This document shows, piece after piece, positions 53,357 through 62,745 of a DNA stretch of 64,000 nucleotides. The stretch is taken from the NCBI RefSeq assembly GCF_042697365.1, contig NZ_CP137604.1. One strand, given 5' to 3'. The translations under genes and the position numbers were made by a program. The notes under the pieces are model-generated. The model was not told the DNA's origin, made no database searches, and saw only the letters and a list, made by a program, of their open reading frames with translations. How positions within the stretch are numbered: position 1 is the first letter of the stretch; each line of letters starts with the position of its first letter. This DNA is from Brucella pseudintermedia (GTDB lineage: Bacteria > Pseudomonadota > Alphaproteobacteria > Rhizobiales > Rhizobiaceae).

Positions 53357-54637
53357 TTACTTGGTCTTGCGTGCAAACTTGCCGAGAAGGCCCGATATGC
53401 CGCTCTTCTTGCGCGGTTGCACATCGGCCCTGCCGGTCACGACATGCGCGATATGGCTGATGGCTTCGGCAACCGGGCTTTCCGGATTGGTCTCCGCGAT
53501 CATCCGGCCATTATTGGCGGCATTGCCGAAAAGTTGCGGATCGAAGTCGATGGTGGCGATGGGATCGATGCCGAGCGGTTCGGCAAAATCGGCGAGCGCG
53601 ATTTCCGGTCGCTTCGGAATGCCCATCTGGTTCAGCACCAGATGCGGCTTCACATCGTTCGGACGCAGCTGCGCCAGCGTGTCGAGCAGATTCTTCGTGT
53701 TGCGAAGATTGGCAAGATCGGGCGTCGCGACGATCACGACTTCATCGACGCGCATCAAGGTGGTCCGTGTCCATCCGTTCCAGCCATGCGCGACGTCCAG
53801 TACGACCAGCGGAGAATTGCGCTGCGCAACGTCGATCAATTCGGCAAAGGCGTCCTCGGCAAAATCGAATGTGCGCTCCAGGGTCGAAGGTGCGGCGAGG
53901 ATAGACAGATGGTCGCCATACTGCACGAGCAGCCGGTCGAGATAAACCTCGTCAATGCGTTCCGGCGAGAAGACCGCATCGGCGATACCGAGCGTCGGGT
54001 CCTGATCGAAATTGATGTTTGCCGTGCCGAAGGGCAGGTCCATGTCTGCCAGCACGACATCGTGCCGGAACATGTTGGAGATCGACCAGGCGACGTTATG
54101 GGCCATGGTAGACGCGCCCACGCCGCCTTTCGCGCCGATGAAGGCGACCGAACGGCCAAGCGGTTCCGCACCGGGATCGAGAAAGATCGAGGACACGATG
54201 GCCAGAATGTCGGCGAGCGAAACAGGCGCCACAATATATTCCGAGACGCCCCGGCGCAGCAGTTCGCGATAGAGCCAGACCTCGTTGGAATGGCCTATGA
54301 CCATGACCTTCGAGCCGGGATCGCAGACCTCTGACAACTGCTGCAGTTCTTCAAGCAGCACATTGGGTTCGGAGGCTGATTCGACGATGATCAGATTGGG
54401 TGTGGAGGCGGTCTGGTAAAACTCGATTGCAGCCGCAATGCCGCCCATCATCACCTTCAGATGGGTCTTTGCCATGCGCCGGTCGCCACCTGCTCGCTCA
54501 ATCGGAATGGCGACGCTTTCGTTCACGCAGAATGCCTGGATGGAAATGCGCGGGATGGGACGCACATTTTCAAGCATGATCGGCGCACGACCTGTTTCCG
54601 GCGCTTCTTCCTCCGGTTCCAACGCGAAGTTGCTCAT
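53357..54637 (-). CDS. cpaE: CpaE/TadZ pilus localisation ATPase
   Basis: 426 aa. An atypical receiver-like N-terminal domain (about 60-165; LIIVESASEPNVLLEEL) lacks a clear phospho-acceptor signature. It precedes a ParA/MinD-type domain with deviant Walker A AKGGVGASTMAHNVA. The family places the Tad machine at a cell pole. It lies between cpaD and cpaF. Confidence 0.93.
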   Translation of the reverse strand: MSNFALEPEEEAPETGRAPIMLENVRPIPRISIQAFCVNESVAIPIERAGGDRRMAKTHLKVMMGGIAAAIEFYQTASTPNLIIVESASEPNVLLEELQQLSEVCDPGSKVMVIGHSNEVWLYRELLRRGVSEYIVAPVSLADILAIVSSIFLDPGAEPLGRSVAFIGAKGGVGASTMAHNVAWSISNMFRHDVVLADMDLPFGTANINFDQDPTLGIADAVFSPERIDEVYLDRLLVQYGDHLSILAAPSTLERTFDFAEDAFAELIDVAQRNSPLVVLDVAHGWNGWTRTTLMRVDEVVIVATPDLANLRNTKNLLDTLAQLRPNDVKPHLVLNQMGIPKRPEIALADFAEPLGIDPIATIDFDPQLFGNAANNGRMIAETNPESPVAEAISHIAHVVTGRADVQPRKKSGISGLLGKFARKTK

Positions 54638-54646
54638 GGCGCCCTC

Positions 54647-55366
54647 TTAATACTCGGCCTGCTGGCTGCGAGGTTCGCGCCAGTTTTGCGTCTGTGTAGG
54701 CGACATTTTCACATAGCCCTGATTGCCGTTGAGACGTGCCGTAGCCCGATCCGAATCGATGGGCGACATGGTGCGCGGTCCCAGAAGATCGGCCGGATTG
54801 GCCACCTGCGCGGCCAGATTGTTCTGCGAGGCGCAGCCAAAATTGGCGTAATGGCGGTTTTCGGGCGTGCTGGCGAGGTCGTCCGGCCAACGTCCGCACG
54901 GCGTCGTGCCGGCCGTGATCGCATAATAGCTGATGCGGATTGGCGCTGCCGCGTCGGGGCTTTCGACCGGATAGTTTTCGATGGCGATATTGTTCGCCTT
55001 GATGCCGCTGCGCCGCAGTGCCGCCGACACTTCCGTGCTCAGCCGATAGGCCGCGGCCTGATTGGACGCGCCCGAAGGCACCAGAACATAGAGCATGCCG
55101 GAACCGTTGCGCCGGTAATTGGCGATGGCGCCCTCAACGATGCCGCGCTGCATGGGGCTTAGTTTCTGGTCCGCCTGTGCGACCGGGATATCGGTAACCT
55201 GCTCCCGTTCCGCAATCGTGATCGGGTGATTGGTGCGGTAATCGTCCGGCAAGGCGCCCACCGTGACGTGCTGGCGGTTCGCACAGCCCGCAAGAAGGGC
55301 GAGCGACAGGGCGACGAGCGCTGGTCGGGCTGGAATCCTGCAAAAGCCTCTGGCTGAATAGGTCAT
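54647..55366 (-). CDS. cpaD: CpaD-type pilus assembly lipoprotein
   Basis: 239 aa from ATG 55366; the frame extends to 55522 inside cpaC and was shortened. Lipoprotein signal with LAGC (Cys28). The CpaD domain has VLVPSGASNQAAAYRLSTEV and the two-cysteine pattern CGRWPDDLA ... NFGCASQNNLAAQVANPADLLGP. It is an outer-membrane accessory of the Tad secretin. 13 nt after cpaC. Confidence 0.92.
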   Translation of the reverse strand: MTYSARGFCRIPARPALVALSLALLAGCANRQHVTVGALPDDYRTNHPITIAEREQVTDIPVAQADQKLSPMQRGIVEGAIANYRRNGSGMLYVLVPSGASNQAAAYRLSTEVSAALRRSGIKANNIAIENYPVESPDAAAPIRISYYAITAGTTPCGRWPDDLASTPENRHYANFGCASQNNLAAQVANPADLLGPRTMSPIDSDRATARLNGNQGYVKMSPTQTQNWREPRSQQAEY

Positions 55367-55379
55367 GATCTGTCCCCGC

Positions 55380-56903
55380 TCACTTATAGATATAACCGAC
55401 GACGCCGTTGTAGCGACCGGGCGGCAATTTGGTTTCCATCGTGCCGTAAACGCGATTGACCTTGCCGAGTATGTATCCCGCGCCATCGCTGGCCGGGTTG
55501 AAATTGTCGTCGGGCCGCGCAAGCTGCTGGCGGGCGACTGGTCGCGCCAGGTAGGGCGTTACGATCACCACCAGTTCGGATTCGTTGCGGATGAAATCCT
55601 TGCTGCGGAACAGCGCCCCGAGGACCGGAATCTTGGTGAGGCCCGGAAAGCCGGAAACCGACTGGCGCACTTCATCGCGGATCAGGCCGCCGATCATCAT
55701 GGAACCGCCGGACGGCAGTTCGACCGTCGTGTCGGCGACGCGTTTGCGCAGCGACAGGACGCTCGCGCCAACGCCTTCCATCTTGTTTGTCGTGCCCGCA
55801 CCTTCCGTTGTCGGCTCCGACACGGAGGTTCTGATTTTCAGGCTGATGCGTCCCGGCCCGAGCACGGTCGGCATGAATTCCAGACCGATGCCATAATTGA
55901 TCTTGGCCAGCTGATTGGTGCGTTTTCCGTCATCATCATAAGTCACGCTGTTGATGACATTATATTCGCCGCCGACATTGAAAGCCGCCTTTTCGCCGGA
56001 GATTGCGGTCAGCGTCGGCTCAGCCAGCGTCTTCATCACGCCTGCCGATTCCATCGCCCGCAGATAGGCGGAAAAGTTGCTCGTCGCGAGGCCGAAGCCG
56101 GTATCGGACAGGTTGTTGCCAATGGCGCCCGCAATGCTCTCGGAAATCCCGCCGTAGGAAATCCCGTTCGAAACGCCGCTGCCGCTCATATTGACGCCAA
56201 GCTGCTTCATGACCGAGCGGCTGACCTCGGCAACGGTGACTTTCAATGTCACCTGATCTTCGCCCACAATAGTCAGCATATTGACGATGGCGCTTTGACG
56301 GCGCCCCCAGTCGGGATTGTTGATGGCGACACCGCCGCCGTCGGTGGGCGCGGATGCAGTCGTGGTGAACTGGCCGGTTGTAGCCTCGCCGCCAGAAACG
56401 AAAAGACCGGCGAGCTTGGCCGCCTGCGCCGAATCCTGCGGGGTCTGCACGGTTCCGGTCAGCACCACATTGTCGTTGATGAGTTCGACGCGAATGTCGG
56501 AGCCGGGAATGAGACGCTTCAGCTGGGACGAGAGCCCGCTTACGTCCCGCTCGATCTCGACATCGATGGATGCGACCTGTTCGCCATTCGGACCGAAGAC
56601 GAAAATATTGGTCTGGCCGACCTGCTTGCCGAAAAGATAGATGCGCCGCGACGTGCGCGTCACTGCATCGGCGATTGAAGGATTGGAAACGAGAACGTCA
56701 TAGGCGTCTTGCGGAAGGTCGAGGACGACCGACTTGTTGAGGCCAAGCTTGATCGTCTGCGAACGCTGCTGGCTGCCCACCTTGACGATGCCAGCCGCCG
56801 CCATTGCTGTCATGTCGGCAAGCGGCAGGGAAACGGTTGCAAGCGCGCTGGCTACCAGTGCGATCTTTGCGGAATATGGGCGCACGCGGTTTGTCTTTCT
56901 CAT
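55380..56903 (-). CDS. cpaC: Tad pilus outer-membrane secretin CpaC/RcpA
   Basis: 507 aa. Signal peptide (about 1-35), the N-terminal T2SS/T3SS pil_N domain (KSVVLDLPQDAYDVLVSNPSIADAV), a BON-like segment (IRVELINDNVVLTGTVQTPQDS) and the secretin channel domain (GAQ-like core AFNVGGEYNVI; ELPSGGSMMIGGLI...VRQSVSGFPGLTKIPVLGALF). It makes the pore through which the Flp pilus passes. The start overlaps the cpaB stop by 4 nt. Confidence 0.96.
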   Translation of the reverse strand: MRKTNRVRPYSAKIALVASALATVSLPLADMTAMAAAGIVKVGSQQRSQTIKLGLNKSVVLDLPQDAYDVLVSNPSIADAVTRTSRRIYLFGKQVGQTNIFVFGPNGEQVASIDVEIERDVSGLSSQLKRLIPGSDIRVELINDNVVLTGTVQTPQDSAQAAKLAGLFVSGGEATTGQFTTTASAPTDGGGVAINNPDWGRRQSAIVNMLTIVGEDQVTLKVTVAEVSRSVMKQLGVNMSGSGVSNGISYGGISESIAGAIGNNLSDTGFGLATSNFSAYLRAMESAGVMKTLAEPTLTAISGEKAAFNVGGEYNVINSVTYDDDGKRTNQLAKINYGIGLEFMPTVLGPGRISLKIRTSVSEPTTEGAGTTNKMEGVGASVLSLRKRVADTTVELPSGGSMMIGGLIRDEVRQSVSGFPGLTKIPVLGALFRSKDFIRNESELVVIVTPYLARPVARQQLARPDDNFNPASDGAGYILGKVNRVYGTMETKLPPGRYNGVVGYIYK

Positions 56904-57715
56904 GAGCGCGGTCCTATTTCTGTAACGCTGCCGGATTTGATGACCTTCACCGTCCCGCTGCGTGTCGGCGAGGAAACCAGATAGTCGGCCTGCTTGATAT
57001 CCCTGTCCTCGACATCCTGTGTCGAGCGAAGCGCCAGCGTCAGGCGGTCGGCCATCTGCTGGGCGACGGTGATGATTTCAGCCTGTTCGGGCGTAACTTC
57101 TAGTGTCGCGGTCTGGCCCACCATGACCTTGCGGCCCTGCTCGTCTTCCTGAATGGCCTGATCGATGGCCAGCACACGCACATTCTGCAGCACGGTTTCA
57201 GTGGTGAAGGGTGCGAGCGACTTGTCGCCATTGTCCGGCTTGCGGCGGGTCATGATGACATCGACGAAATCATTGGGAAGAATGAAGCCGCCAGCCGAGC
57301 TTTCGGCGTTGATCTGCGTCGCAACAGCGCGCATACCCGGCGGCAGGATCGACGACATGAAGCTCTGGCCGGGGCCGATAAGCTTGGCCTTGCGGATCGG
57401 TTCGCCCGTGAAGAACTGGAGCCGCACCGTGGCGCCGCTCAACTGATTGATGGCATCGGGTTCGCTCGCGCGGGTGATGTAGCCTTCGCTGATGGCCTCC
57501 GCGGGCCAGGGCTGCCAGCGCATCTGCGATGTGAGCTCTGCGCCGACACCGAGATTCTCGGTGGCGACGAGCACATCCTCCAGTTTGATCTGCGGTGCTT
57601 CAGGCGCGGCGGCGACAGGCGCAGGCGGCGGTGTGGCGAGGTTCATGGCAATATAGCCCGCTCCACCAGCCGCAAGTACGGCTACTCCTAGAATGAGCAG
57701 TCGAGCTGATTTCAT
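56900..57715 (-). CDS. cpaB: Pilus assembly protein CpaB/RcpC
   Basis: 271 aa from ATG 57715 (MKSARLL). One N-terminal membrane segment (RLLILGVAVLAAGGAGYIAM). The SAF domain (DVLVATENLGVGAELTSQM) and the RcpC region (INAESSAGGFILPNDFVDVIMTRR) follow. It is a periplasmic component that stabilises the secretin. It overlaps cpaC by 4 nt. Confidence 0.93.
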   Translation of the reverse strand: MKSARLLILGVAVLAAGGAGYIAMNLATPPPAPVAAAPEAPQIKLEDVLVATENLGVGAELTSQMRWQPWPAEAISEGYITRASEPDAINQLSGATVRLQFFTGEPIRKAKLIGPGQSFMSSILPPGMRAVATQINAESSAGGFILPNDFVDVIMTRRKPDNGDKSLAPFTTETVLQNVRVLAIDQAIQEDEQGRKVMVGQTATLEVTPEQAEIITVAQQMADRLTLALRSTQDVEDRDIKQADYLVSSPTRSGTVKVIKSGSVTEIGPRS

Positions 57716-57852
57716 GATGTGCCCCGCGCAAATCCCCACGCCTTGATGACGTGTTCCAAAATTGCACTGGCAATCGTGTAATTATGGTTAATATAATCTT
57801 ATTCGCATAAAGAAAGATTGAAATTGCACGTTGGCGTTGCACATCGGTGCAC

Positions 57853-58377
57853 TCAAAATATCCCCGCCATAGAGGCTTTCACCGATTCTCCGACCGGCGT
57901 CAGCGGAAATGTCCACAGACCGGCAGCGCCGAGCGCAATGCCGTAGGGAATGCCTGCGTCCTTGCGGGCGAGCGTTCCCATGAAGGCGAAGCGGTCAGCC
58001 AGAAGCGGACGCGGAGCCATCCGGTAGACAATGATCGTGAGCGTGAGCACGCCGCCAAGGATCGAGACCATCACGAGATAATCCACGAGTCCGGGATTGG
58101 GGCCATACCACAAGGCTGTCGCCGCGATGAGCTTGGCGTCACCGCCGCCCATGGCGCGAAGGCAGAAAAGCGAAAAGGTGATAATGAGCGCAATGCCGCC
58201 AACCGCCAGATGCCAGCCAAATTCGGAAAGTGAAATGCCGCAAAGTGGCGAGAGCATGAGAAAGCCGAGCGTCAATCCGATGGAAACACGGTTGCGGATC
58301 GTCATCGACGTCAGGTCGGTGACCATCGCAGTCACCATGGCCAGAGCGAAGATTGCCGTCATGGCTGTTGCTGTCAT
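57853..58377 (-). CDS. cpaA: Prepilin peptidase CpaA/TadV
   Basis: 174 aa from ATG 58377; ATG 58401 is an equally possible start and the longest frame (to 58515) enters flp. About six membrane segments. The two aspartates of type IV prepilin peptidases are present: Asp in MVTDLTSMTIRN and the GxGD-like MGGGDAKLIAATALW. It lacks the N-methylating domain, as Tad-type peptidases do. It cleaves Flp and TadE pseudopilins. 67 nt after flp. Confidence 0.92.
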   Translation of the reverse strand: MTATAMTAIFALAMVTAMVTDLTSMTIRNRVSIGLTLGFLMLSPLCGISLSEFGWHLAVGGIALIITFSLFCLRAMGGGDAKLIAATALWYGPNPGLVDYLVMVSILGGVLTLTIIVYRMAPRPLLADRFAFMGTLARKDAGIPYGIALGAAGLWTFPLTPVGESVKASMAGIF

Positions 58378-58444
58378 TGCCGCCCCCGCGTCGCCTGTCA
58401 TCCCATTATCTGGCCGCTGTTTGCGCGGAATTGCTCGCCTATGC

Positions 58445-58624
58445 TTAGCGGTTGGTCGCTTGTTGGAATTGTGTGGCGGTGTCGTTGAATTTTTCGCCGA
58501 CACTGCCGGCCACAAGCGCGACGCCGCTGATGATCATGATGGAAACGAGCGTGCCGATCAGCGCATATTCGATCGCTGTCGAACCGGCCCTGTTCTTCAT
58601 GAAACGCGTCATCAATGTCGGCAT
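58445..58624 (-). CDS. flp: Flp/Fap-type major pilin
   Basis: 59 aa from ATG 58624 with GAGGAG 7 nt upstream; the longer frame to 58768 was rejected. It has a short basic leader, a prepilin cut after Gly14, and Glu19-Tyr20 at +5/+6 (GSTAIEYALIG), followed by a hydrophobic stretch (VSIMIISGVALVAG) and a short soluble tail. It is the major subunit of Flp/Tad adhesive pili. The promoter region carries CtrA-like half-sites. Confidence 0.95.
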   Translation of the reverse strand: MPTLMTRFMKNRAGSTAIEYALIGTLVSIMIISGVALVAGSVGEKFNDTATQFQQATNR

Positions 58625-58727
58625 CGCATGCTCCTCGCTGTTCCGATTGCGCTGGTTTTTGGAAGCGCGCATTAATTTCGGATGTGCTGAAGCATAGGAG
58701 AGAGGAATTGTGGCCTTCTTAACGGGT

Positions 58728-58784
58728 ATGGTTAACGAAATACTGCAGCGCTTGTGAAGCGACAACAATCGCGCGATTGGTTAA
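58728..58784 (-). promoter_or_regulatory. CtrA-like half-sites in the flp promoter region
   Basis: On the minus strand, TTAACCAT (58728-58735), exactly the CtrA half-site core, and a degenerate TTAACCAA (within 58776-58784), 104-160 nt upstream of the flp start. In Caulobacter the pilin gene pilA is CtrA-activated. Spacing of the two TTAA elements around 58719-58735 is 9 nt rather than the consensus 7. Confidence 0.45.
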
Positions 58785-58922
58785 TCTTTGGCGAATAGCG
58801 GGCGCGGCCCGCCCTGCAGGGTGGTGACTTAATGCTTCCTTCACCAATCCCGTTCATTCTTTACTCATTATATCGATGGGGCTTCATGAGCTTGGCCCAT
58901 TATATCAGCGGGGGAATGTCGC

Positions 58923-59342
58923 GTGGTGCGTCGTTTGTTTTCTTTGGGCAGCTTCGGCATCTTGCCCGTCATCTGTGCTGCACTCGTGGCTGTCTTCGCG
59001 GTCACACCGGCATCGGCGGAAGACTATATTTCCCTTGAAACCAGCCAGGCGCGCATTTTGCGCCTCGCCCGTCCCGCCGACAGCGTTGTGATCGGCAATC
59101 CGTCGATTGCCGATGCAGTCGTTCAGGACGCACAGACCATCGTCCTGACCGGCAGGGATTTTGGCGTCACCAATATTGTTGTGATGGACAAGCAGGGCGA
59201 ACCGATCCTTGACCGCGAACTGGTTGTTTCCCGCAATACGCGCGGAACGACGCGGATTTATCGTCAGGCTGAGGTGCAAACGCTTTCCTGCACACCCTAT
59301 TGCGAAAAGGCTTCGACAAAGAACGGTTTCGACGACAAATAA
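58923..59342 (+). CDS. Secretin N-terminal (pil_N) domain protein of the Tad locus
   Basis: 139 aa from GTG 58923 (GGGGGAA upstream; the nearby ATG 58916 is out of frame). Signal peptide of about 32 residues (PASA-ED). The mature part is a lone pil_N domain like that at the start of CpaC: ISLETSQARILRLARPADSVVIGNPSIADAVVQD, then IVLTGRDFGVTNIVVMD. The C-terminus holds CTPYC, a possible disulfide. It lies divergent from flp. It may assist the secretin; the family is uncharacterised. Confidence 0.85.
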   Translation: MVRRLFSLGSFGILPVICAALVAVFAVTPASAEDYISLETSQARILRLARPADSVVIGNPSIADAVVQDAQTIVLTGRDFGVTNIVVMDKQGEPILDRELVVSRNTRGTTRIYRQAEVQTLSCTPYCEKASTKNGFDDK

Positions 59343-59453
59343 CGATATTCAGGCGGAAGCTACCGTTTCCGTTAATACTCTTTCAGGTTGTCCTGTTGTA
59401 ACGATACGCCCAATCGAATTCTTGATCGAATTCAGGCAGAATTGGGTGGGGTT

Positions 59454-60035
59454 ATGAGACCGGATTTTTTGGCGTGTCGCCTTGCGCGGGTGGACATAAG
59501 CCTGCGCCGTTTCCTGCGTGCGCAAAATGGCGTGGCGGCAGTGGAATTCGCGCTGCTTATCGTTCCATTCCTGCTCATCGTTTTTGCGACGATCGAGGTA
59601 GGCGTGAGTTTCGCGGCACGTCAGGTGATATCCAACGCGACGGAGACCGTGGCGCGCAAGCTGCAGACGACGGGCAAGATCGGAGACATCCAGATCAAGG
59701 ACGCCGCAATCAGCGAGGAAGCCCTGCGCACCGAACTCTGCCAGCAAATGCAGTTCATGGTCGCTGCGGGCTGTCCCAATCTTTCGTTCAATCTTGGAAC
59801 CTATGATGGGTTCGACAAGGTTCCGACGGACGAGATTCTCGACGATGAGGGCCGACTAACCCGGACTGGCATTGCCGGTACAAGCGGAACCTCGGCAATC
59901 AACCAGCTCAACGTGGTTTACGCCTGGCCCGTGCTGACGAACATTCTTTATCTGGTCAAAAGTCCTCATGCAGCCGGCGGCACCATGCCGCTTTTTGCAA
60001 CCATCACCTGGCAGAACGAACCCTTTCCCAACTGA
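59454..60035 (+). CDS. TadE-like pseudopilin 1
   Basis: 193 aa from ATG 59454 (GGGTGGGG upstream); the longer frame to 59388 was shortened. The TadE signature is QNGVAAVEFALLIVPFLLIVF near residues 25-45, with pilin-like Glu at +5 from the Gly cut. The soluble C-terminal part contains two cysteines (TELCQQM, AAGCPN). It is cut by CpaA and thought to prime pilus assembly. 111 nt after the pil_N-domain gene. Confidence 0.9.
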   Translation: MRPDFLACRLARVDISLRRFLRAQNGVAAVEFALLIVPFLLIVFATIEVGVSFAARQVISNATETVARKLQTTGKIGDIQIKDAAISEEALRTELCQQMQFMVAAGCPNLSFNLGTYDGFDKVPTDEILDDEGRLTRTGIAGTSGTSAINQLNVVYAWPVLTNILYLVKSPHAAGGTMPLFATITWQNEPFPN

Positions 60036-60118
60036 CACAACCGACGCGCATCTCGTTGGAAAGCAGGTTCGTGTTTTCCGGATGCGTTCTACAGCGATCA
60101 CCAGAGCGGTCAATTGTC

Positions 60119-60667
60119 ATGCGTAACTCTATTCGGAATTTTCTGGGTGACCGGCGCGGCTTGGGGGCGGTTGAGTTCGCGCTCATCGCGCCTCTCCTGC
60201 TTCTGATTTATCTGGGCTCCGTCGATCTTGCCGAGGGGGTGGATACCAACAAGAAAGTGTCGCGTTCGGCGAGCGTCCTTGCCGATCTGGTTGCCCGCCA
60301 ATTGTCGGTCACGACGAATGATCTGAACAATATGTTCAATATCGGTCGCGCCTCGCTTCTGCCCTACGGCCGTAGCAACCCGAAGATAAGGATCACCGCA
60401 ATCAGGATCGAGGGCACTTCAACTACCACGAATCTTACGCCGAAGGTCGACTGGTCCTATGCCAATGTTGCAGGTTTTGCGGCAAAAACAGGCGCAGCCG
60501 GGGATATTCCGTCAAATCTCGTGAGTGAGGGGTCGTATTTCATCAAGGTTGATGTCGAGCTTGACTACAAGCCGCTCAATGCATGGATTTCCACCAGCAT
60601 TCCGATGCGTGAAACCTATTATCTGGCGCCGCGCTATACAAACACGATCCCCTGCACCAATTGCTGA
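60119..60667 (+). CDS. TadE-like pseudopilin 2
   Basis: 182 aa from ATG 60119. Signature RGLGAVEFALIAPLLLLIYL, Gly then Glu at +5. The C-terminal part ends in TIPCTNC. It shares the layout of the gene before it (83-nt gap) but little sequence. A TadG protein with VWA domain, often third in this cluster, is not present; mutM follows instead. Confidence 0.9.
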   Translation: MRNSIRNFLGDRRGLGAVEFALIAPLLLLIYLGSVDLAEGVDTNKKVSRSASVLADLVARQLSVTTNDLNNMFNIGRASLLPYGRSNPKIRITAIRIEGTSTTTNLTPKVDWSYANVAGFAAKTGAAGDIPSNLVSEGSYFIKVDVELDYKPLNAWISTSIPMRETYYLAPRYTNTIPCTNC

Positions 60668-60743
60668 GCTCTTGGCATTGCGGGCAAAACTGAACATATA
60701 AGGACAAAGCCGATGCACGGCTCTTATTCAGGAACAGTTTTCA

Positions 60744-61625
60744 ATGCCCGAATTACCAGAGGTCGAGACGGTTCGCCGTGGTCTGCAGCCCGTCATGGAG
60801 GGCGCGAGCGTCACCCGGGTCGAACAGCGTCGGCCGGACCTGCGTTTTCCCTTTCCCGACCGTTTTGTCGAACGTCTTTCCGGGCGACGCGTCACAGCAC
60901 TCGGCCGCCGCGCAAAATATCTGACGATCCATCTGGACGACGGTCTTTCGGTGATCAGCCATCTGGGCATGTCGGGCTCGTTTCGCATCGAGACCGACGA
61001 GGGCGCTGGCGTGCCCGGCGCATTCCATCATGAGCGTTCCAAGCTGAGCGTGCACGATCATGTGGTGTTTCACCTTCAGCGCGCCGATGGCACTACGGCC
61101 CGCATCGTCTACAACGATCCGCGTCGGTTCGGCTTCATGCTCTTTGCCGAAGAAGGCGCGCTCGACAGTCATCCGCTGCTCGCGGGCCTCGGCATAGAGC
61201 CGACAGGCAATCTGCTTTCCGGCGCTGTTTTGGCGGAACTCCTCGCGGGCCGCAAGGCGCCTCTCAAGGCCGCGCTGCTCGATCAGCGCCTCATTGCCGG
61301 TCTCGGTAATATCTATGTCTGCGAGGCGCTCTGGCGCAGCCGCCTGTCGCCAATGCGCGCCGCGGGGTCCGCTGCGAAGGATCCCGAAACGATGGATCGG
61401 CTTGCTTCCGACATCCGCACGGTGATTGCGGAAGCCATTGCCGCCGGCGGCTCCACGCTCAAGGATTATATTCAGGCGGATGGTGCGCTCGGCTATTTCC
61501 AGCACGCCTTCTCCGTCTATGGGCGCGAAGGTGAGCCGTGCCGAAATCCCGCCTGCAACGGCTTTGTGGAACGGGCGGTTCAATCTGGACGTTCGACTTT
61601 TTTCTGTGCCTCCTGCCAGCAATGA
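60744..61625 (+). CDS. mutM: Formamidopyrimidine-DNA glycosylase (Fpg/MutM)
   Basis: 293 aa. Catalytic Pro1/Glu2 in MPELPEVETVRRGL, the helix-two-turn-helix with LLDQRLIAGLGNIYVCEALW and a zinc finger of four cysteines (PCRNPACNGF ... FFCASCQQ). It removes 8-oxoguanine and cuts the AP site. An insertion near residue 90 (DEGAGVPGAFHHERSK) is common in alphaproteobacteria. Independent of the Tad genes; followed by echA. Confidence 0.97.
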   Translation: MPELPEVETVRRGLQPVMEGASVTRVEQRRPDLRFPFPDRFVERLSGRRVTALGRRAKYLTIHLDDGLSVISHLGMSGSFRIETDEGAGVPGAFHHERSKLSVHDHVVFHLQRADGTTARIVYNDPRRFGFMLFAEEGALDSHPLLAGLGIEPTGNLLSGAVLAELLAGRKAPLKAALLDQRLIAGLGNIYVCEALWRSRLSPMRAAGSAAKDPETMDRLASDIRTVIAEAIAAGGSTLKDYIQADGALGYFQHAFSVYGREGEPCRNPACNGFVERAVQSGRSTFFCASCQQ

Positions 61626-61699
61626 GTGCTTGAAAAAGAAGTTCTGCCGGTCCACCTTGCCCGCCAAACAGCTAGCCGTTGATGGAGGAGTTCAAATTC

Positions 61700-62473
61700 A
61701 TGGCCTATGAAACGATCATCGTCGAGACGCGCGGCAGCGTCGGCCTCATTCGCCTCAACCGTCCGCAGGCGCTCAATGCGCTGAACCGCCAGGTTCTGGA
61801 CGAATTGACGGAAGCTCTCGGCGCTTTCGATGCAGACGGCAAGATCGGCGCCATCGTCCTGACCGGCTCTGAAAAGGCTTTTGCTGCCGGTGCTGACATC
61901 AAGGAAATGCAGCCGATCGATTTCGTGGACGCCTATCTTCAGGACATGTTCGCGGACTGGCAAAAGGTCGATCGTGTCCGCAAGCCCATCATTGCGGCGG
62001 TTTCGGGCTATGCGCTCGGCGGCGGCTGTGAGCTTGCCATGATGTGCGATTTCATCATTGCCGGCAGCAATGCCAAGTTTGGCCAGCCCGAAATCACGCT
62101 CGGCGTCATGCCCGGCATGGGCGGCTCGCAGCGTCTCACCCGCTATGTCGGCAAGTCCAAGGCGATGGATATGTGCCTCACGGGCCGCATGATGGATGCC
62201 GCAGAGGCAGAACGCAGCGGCCTGGTCTCGCGGGTGGTCGCGCCGGAAGAACTTCTGGAAGAGGCTTTGAAGGCTGCCGAACGCATTGCGTCCTTCTCGC
62301 GTCCCTCCGTGCTTATGGTCAAGGAAGCGGTCAATCGCACCTATGAAATGACGCTGAGCGAAGGGCTCCGTTTCGAGCGACGCCAGTTCCACTCCCTGTT
62401 TGCGACGGAAGACCAGAAGGAGGGCATGGCGGCCTTCATCGACAAGCGCACGCCATCGTTCAAGAATCGCTGA
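61700..62473 (+). CDS. Enoyl-CoA hydratase/isomerase family (crotonase)
   Basis: 257 aa from ATG 61700, the usual family length (GGAGGAG sits 8-14 nt upstream); a 7-codon longer frame was rejected. It has the crotonase oxyanion segments AFAAGADIKEM and GYALGGGCELAMMCD and the two catalytic glutamates in the GGCELA and GQPEITLGVMPG blocks, so true enoyl-CoA hydratase activity is likely. It lies between mutM and rpsT, a position conserved in rhizobia. Role: fatty-acid beta-oxidation. Confidence 0.93.
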   Translation: MAYETIIVETRGSVGLIRLNRPQALNALNRQVLDELTEALGAFDADGKIGAIVLTGSEKAFAAGADIKEMQPIDFVDAYLQDMFADWQKVDRVRKPIIAAVSGYALGGGCELAMMCDFIIAGSNAKFGQPEITLGVMPGMGGSQRLTRYVGKSKAMDMCLTGRMMDAAEAERSGLVSRVVAPEELLEEALKAAERIASFSRPSVLMVKEAVNRTYEMTLSEGLRFERRQFHSLFATEDQKEGMAAFIDKRTPSFKNR

Positions 62474-62745
62474 TTGGTCGGGCTGACGGCGGTCGGCTGT
62501 CTGCCCTAACGGGAGTGCCATGGAAGTCTTCCGGCTGTTCCTACTGGCTTTCATTGGGCTTTCGGGCCGGATTTGCGGCTCTTTGATCGAGCTTTGGGGC
62601 AGAATCCACGTTGACGCCGCCCCAAAGCTGATCTATAAGCCCGCCCACGGATCGGCGGCCCAAAGGATTTTTCTCGGCTGCCCTAGAGGTTTTGTGCCCG
62701 GCGGTTTTTGCCCCTGGCTAGCTGACAGAAAAAAGAGAGGCATTT

